A stretch of 7,460 nucleotides of DNA, taken from contig CAMEYZ010000109.1 in NCBI GenBank assembly GCA_945947715.1, positions 1 to 7,460 of the forward strand, given 5' to 3'. The notes under the pieces were generated by a model. It saw only the letters and a list, made by a program, of their open reading frames with translations. It ran no database searches and was not told the origin of the DNA. Shown here piece by piece: positions 6,183 through 7,460 of this stretch. Origin of the DNA: an uncultured Clostridia bacterium. Lineage in GTDB: Bacteria; Bacillota; Clostridia; Oscillospirales; Ruminococcaceae. Both the position numbers and the translations under genes were made by a program. Numbering within the stretch: the first letter of the stretch is position 1; every line of letters starts with the position of its first letter.

Positions 6183-6261
6183 TTCCGTACATGCGATAGG
6201 ATATGTGCAGCTCCGCCGCTGCCGCACCGACGGTCAAACCGTCCCAAGTCGCCTACGGGAA
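6183..6261 (-). other. Structured GC-rich non-coding element (possible RNA or dispersed repeat)
   Basis: This segment of the pgi to P-loop gene gap can fold into a closed, branched structure. The outer stem pairs TTCCGTA (6183-6189) with TACGGGAA (6254-6261, one bulged base), then GCGA (6193-6196) with TCGC (6249-6252). Inside are two hairpins: GACGGT/ACCGTC with a 3-base loop (6229-6243), and a GC-rich hairpin at 6205-6227 with GCAGC/GCTGC. Base composition is much richer in G+C than the flanking AT-rich bases. It may be a 5' leader RNA of the P-loop gene, or a copy of a dispersed intergenic repeat. I cannot match it to a named RNA family. Pairing was found by eye, not by an energy calculation. 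Confidence 0.5.
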
Positions 6262-6276
6262 TATTGCTATATAACA

Positions 6277-6293
6277 CCGCGGAGAGCCCGCGG
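6277..6293 (-). terminator. GC hairpin after pgi, possible terminator
   Basis: Two CCGCGG blocks (6277-6282 and 6288-6293) form a 6-bp, all-GC stem with a 5-base loop, 12 bases after the pgi stop. On the minus strand it is followed by TGTTATATAG, which is U-rich but not a proper U-tract, so termination may be weak. The same bases include TG-T-TATATA (6268-6276), which resembles an extended -10 element without a recognisable -35. Confidence 0.45.
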
Positions 6294-6305
6294 AATTAGC
6301 CTTAA

Positions 6306-7460
6306 TTACTTGCCGAGCTTAGCTTCAAGAGCAGCCTTCTGATCCTCATAGCCAGGCTTACCCAGCAGAGCGAACATATTCTTCTTGTAGCTTTCAACAC
6401 CCGGCTGATTGAAGGGATTGATACCGAGAAGATATCCGCTGACAGCGCATGCCTTCTCAAAGAAGTAGATCATATAGCCTACAGTCTTTTCGGTGGTATC
6501 TGCCATTTCAAGCACGATATTGGGAACGCCGCCCTCGCTGTGAGCGATGACTGTGCCTTCCAGTGCCTTATGATTTACAACGGACATATTCTGATTTGTG
6601 AGGAAGTTCAATCCGTCCAGATTCTCAGGGTCGTCCTCAAGGAAGAGGTCTGCCTTAGGCTTTTTGATATCCACAACGGTCTCAAAGAGTAGCTTTGTGC
6701 CGTCCTGGATGAACTGACCCATAGAGTGCAGGTCGGTGGAGAAGGTAGCAGCTGTGGGGAAAAGGCCCTTGGAATCCTTGCCCTCGCTCTCGCCGAAGAG
6801 CTGCTTGTACCACTCGGTCATCATCTGGAAGCTGGGGTCATAGGAGACCAGCATCTCAGCGGAGAAGCCCTTTCTGTAAAGGATATTTCTGATAGCAGCA
6901 TACTTGTATGCGTCGTTCTCCTCGTAGGGCTTTGCGAAATCTGTTCTTGCAAGAGCAGCGCCCTCCATAAGAGCGTCGATATCGCAGCCTGCCGCAGCAA
7001 TAGGAAGAAGACCTACTGCGGTAAGAACGGAAAATCTTCCGCCGATATCGTCGGGAACAACGAAGGTCTCATAGCCCTCCTTGTCAGCAAGCTCCTTAAG
7101 AGTGCCCTTTGCACGGTCAGTAGTGCAGAATATTCTTTCCTTTGCGCCGTCTCTGCCGTACTTCTTGATAACGATATCTCTGAATACTCTGAAAGCCAGA
7201 GCAGGCTCGGTAGTTGTACCGGATTTGGAGATAACGTTCACGGAGATATCCCTGCCCTCGCAGATAGAGATGACCTCGTTAAGATATGTGGGGCTGATGT
7301 TGTTGCCCACATAGTAGATGTTTGGGGTATCCTTCTTCAGATCGTTGTAGAGAGGGGACTTCAGCAGCTCGATAGCCGCTCTTGCGCCGAGGTAAGAACC
7401 GCCGATGCCGATAACTACGAGTATATCGGAATTAGCCTTGATCTTTGCTGCGGCTGCCTT
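6306..7460 (-). CDS. pgi: Glucose-6-phosphate isomerase, N-terminus outside the window
   Basis: Pgi interconverts glucose-6-phosphate and fructose-6-phosphate in the cytoplasm. The frame is open without stop from the TAA at 6306-6308 to the window edge, giving 384 residues of a protein normally about 450 long in Firmicutes; the missing part is the N-terminus. Counting from the first residue here, VVIGIGGSYLGARAAIE lies near the start (about 14-30), the sugar-phosphate loop SKSGTTTEP at 79-86, GGRFSV at 140-145, FGESEGKD with the catalytic-type glutamate near 222-229, DLHSMGQ with conserved histidine 245, and the C-terminal signature GINPFNQPGVESYKKNMF at 346-363 with the conserved active-site lysine. 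A GTG at 7310 is only an internal valine, not the start. It closely resembles the Bacillus/Geobacillus-type enzyme. A GC hairpin follows it. The identification is certain. Confidence 0.97.
   Translation of the reverse strand, partial: KAAAAKIKANSDILVVIGIGGSYLGARAAIELLKSPLYNDLKKDTPNIYYVGNNISPTYLNEVISICEGRDISVNVISKSGTTTEPALAFRVFRDIVIKKYGRDGAKERIFCTTDRAKGTLKELADKEGYETFVVPDDIGGRFSVLTAVGLLPIAAAGCDIDALMEGAALARTDFAKPYEENDAYKYAAIRNILYRKGFSAEMLVSYDPSFQMMTEWYKQLFGESEGKDSKGLFPTAATFSTDLHSMGQFIQDGTKLLFETVVDIKKPKADLFLEDDPENLDGLNFLTNQNMSVVNHKALEGTVIAHSEGGVPNIVLEMADTTEKTVGYMIYFFEKACAVSGYLLGINPFNQPGVESYKKNMFALLGKPGYEDQKAALEAKLGK

Noticed and set aside
6152..6277. N-terminal extension of the P-loop protein by 42 codons
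   Set aside because: The extra residues are encoded by the GC-rich hairpin segment, and the internal ATG at 6151 has a correctly placed GGAG and puts the Walker A motif near the N-terminus as usual.

Overview
The window reads as ordinary chromosomal housekeeping DNA from a Gram-positive anaerobe of the class Clostridia, most likely a Ruminococcus-like member of the Oscillospiraceae. The pointers are moderate G+C, strong AAGGAGG ribosome binding sites, the acyl-phosphate route for phospholipid synthesis (PlsY), the gene order DUF512 protein-der-plsY-gpsA, a four-cysteine L32, and a small P-loop protein that I recall from clostridial genomes. The genus is inferred from protein style only. I see no phage, insertion sequence, CRISPR array, tRNA or rRNA.

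Layout. At the left edge lies the 3' end of enolase (+ strand, entering from outside). Everything else is on the minus strand. Enolase and gpsA converge on a symmetrical hairpin (394-420) that can terminate both. Read in the minus direction from the right edge, the order is: pgi (5' end outside the window), a GC-rich hairpin, an unusual structured non-coding segment (6183-6261), a small P-loop ATP-binding protein, then a near-perfect sigma-A type promoter driving yceD and rpmF. That unit ends at a clear intrinsic terminator (4932-4963). Next come a DUF512 protein with an iron-sulfur type cysteine motif, der, plsY and gpsA, spaced 12, 13 and 59 bases apart and probably cotranscribed.

How the genes fit together. 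Pgi and enolase are glycolytic enzymes. GpsA makes sn-glycerol-3-phosphate from the glycolytic intermediate DHAP, and PlsY acylates it, so the two form the entry to membrane lipid synthesis. Der, L32 and YceD concern the large ribosomal subunit. The DUF512 protein sits directly ahead of der, which suggests but does not prove a link with ribosome assembly.

No whole new system is evident. The best candidates for something undescribed are the structured element at 6183-6261, the DUF512 protein (unknown reaction), and the P-loop protein at 5744-6151. Several start codons were corrected from the longest ORF using ribosome binding sites: DUF512 protein (GTG at 4869), rpmF (5161), the P-loop protein (6151) and plsY (2207).
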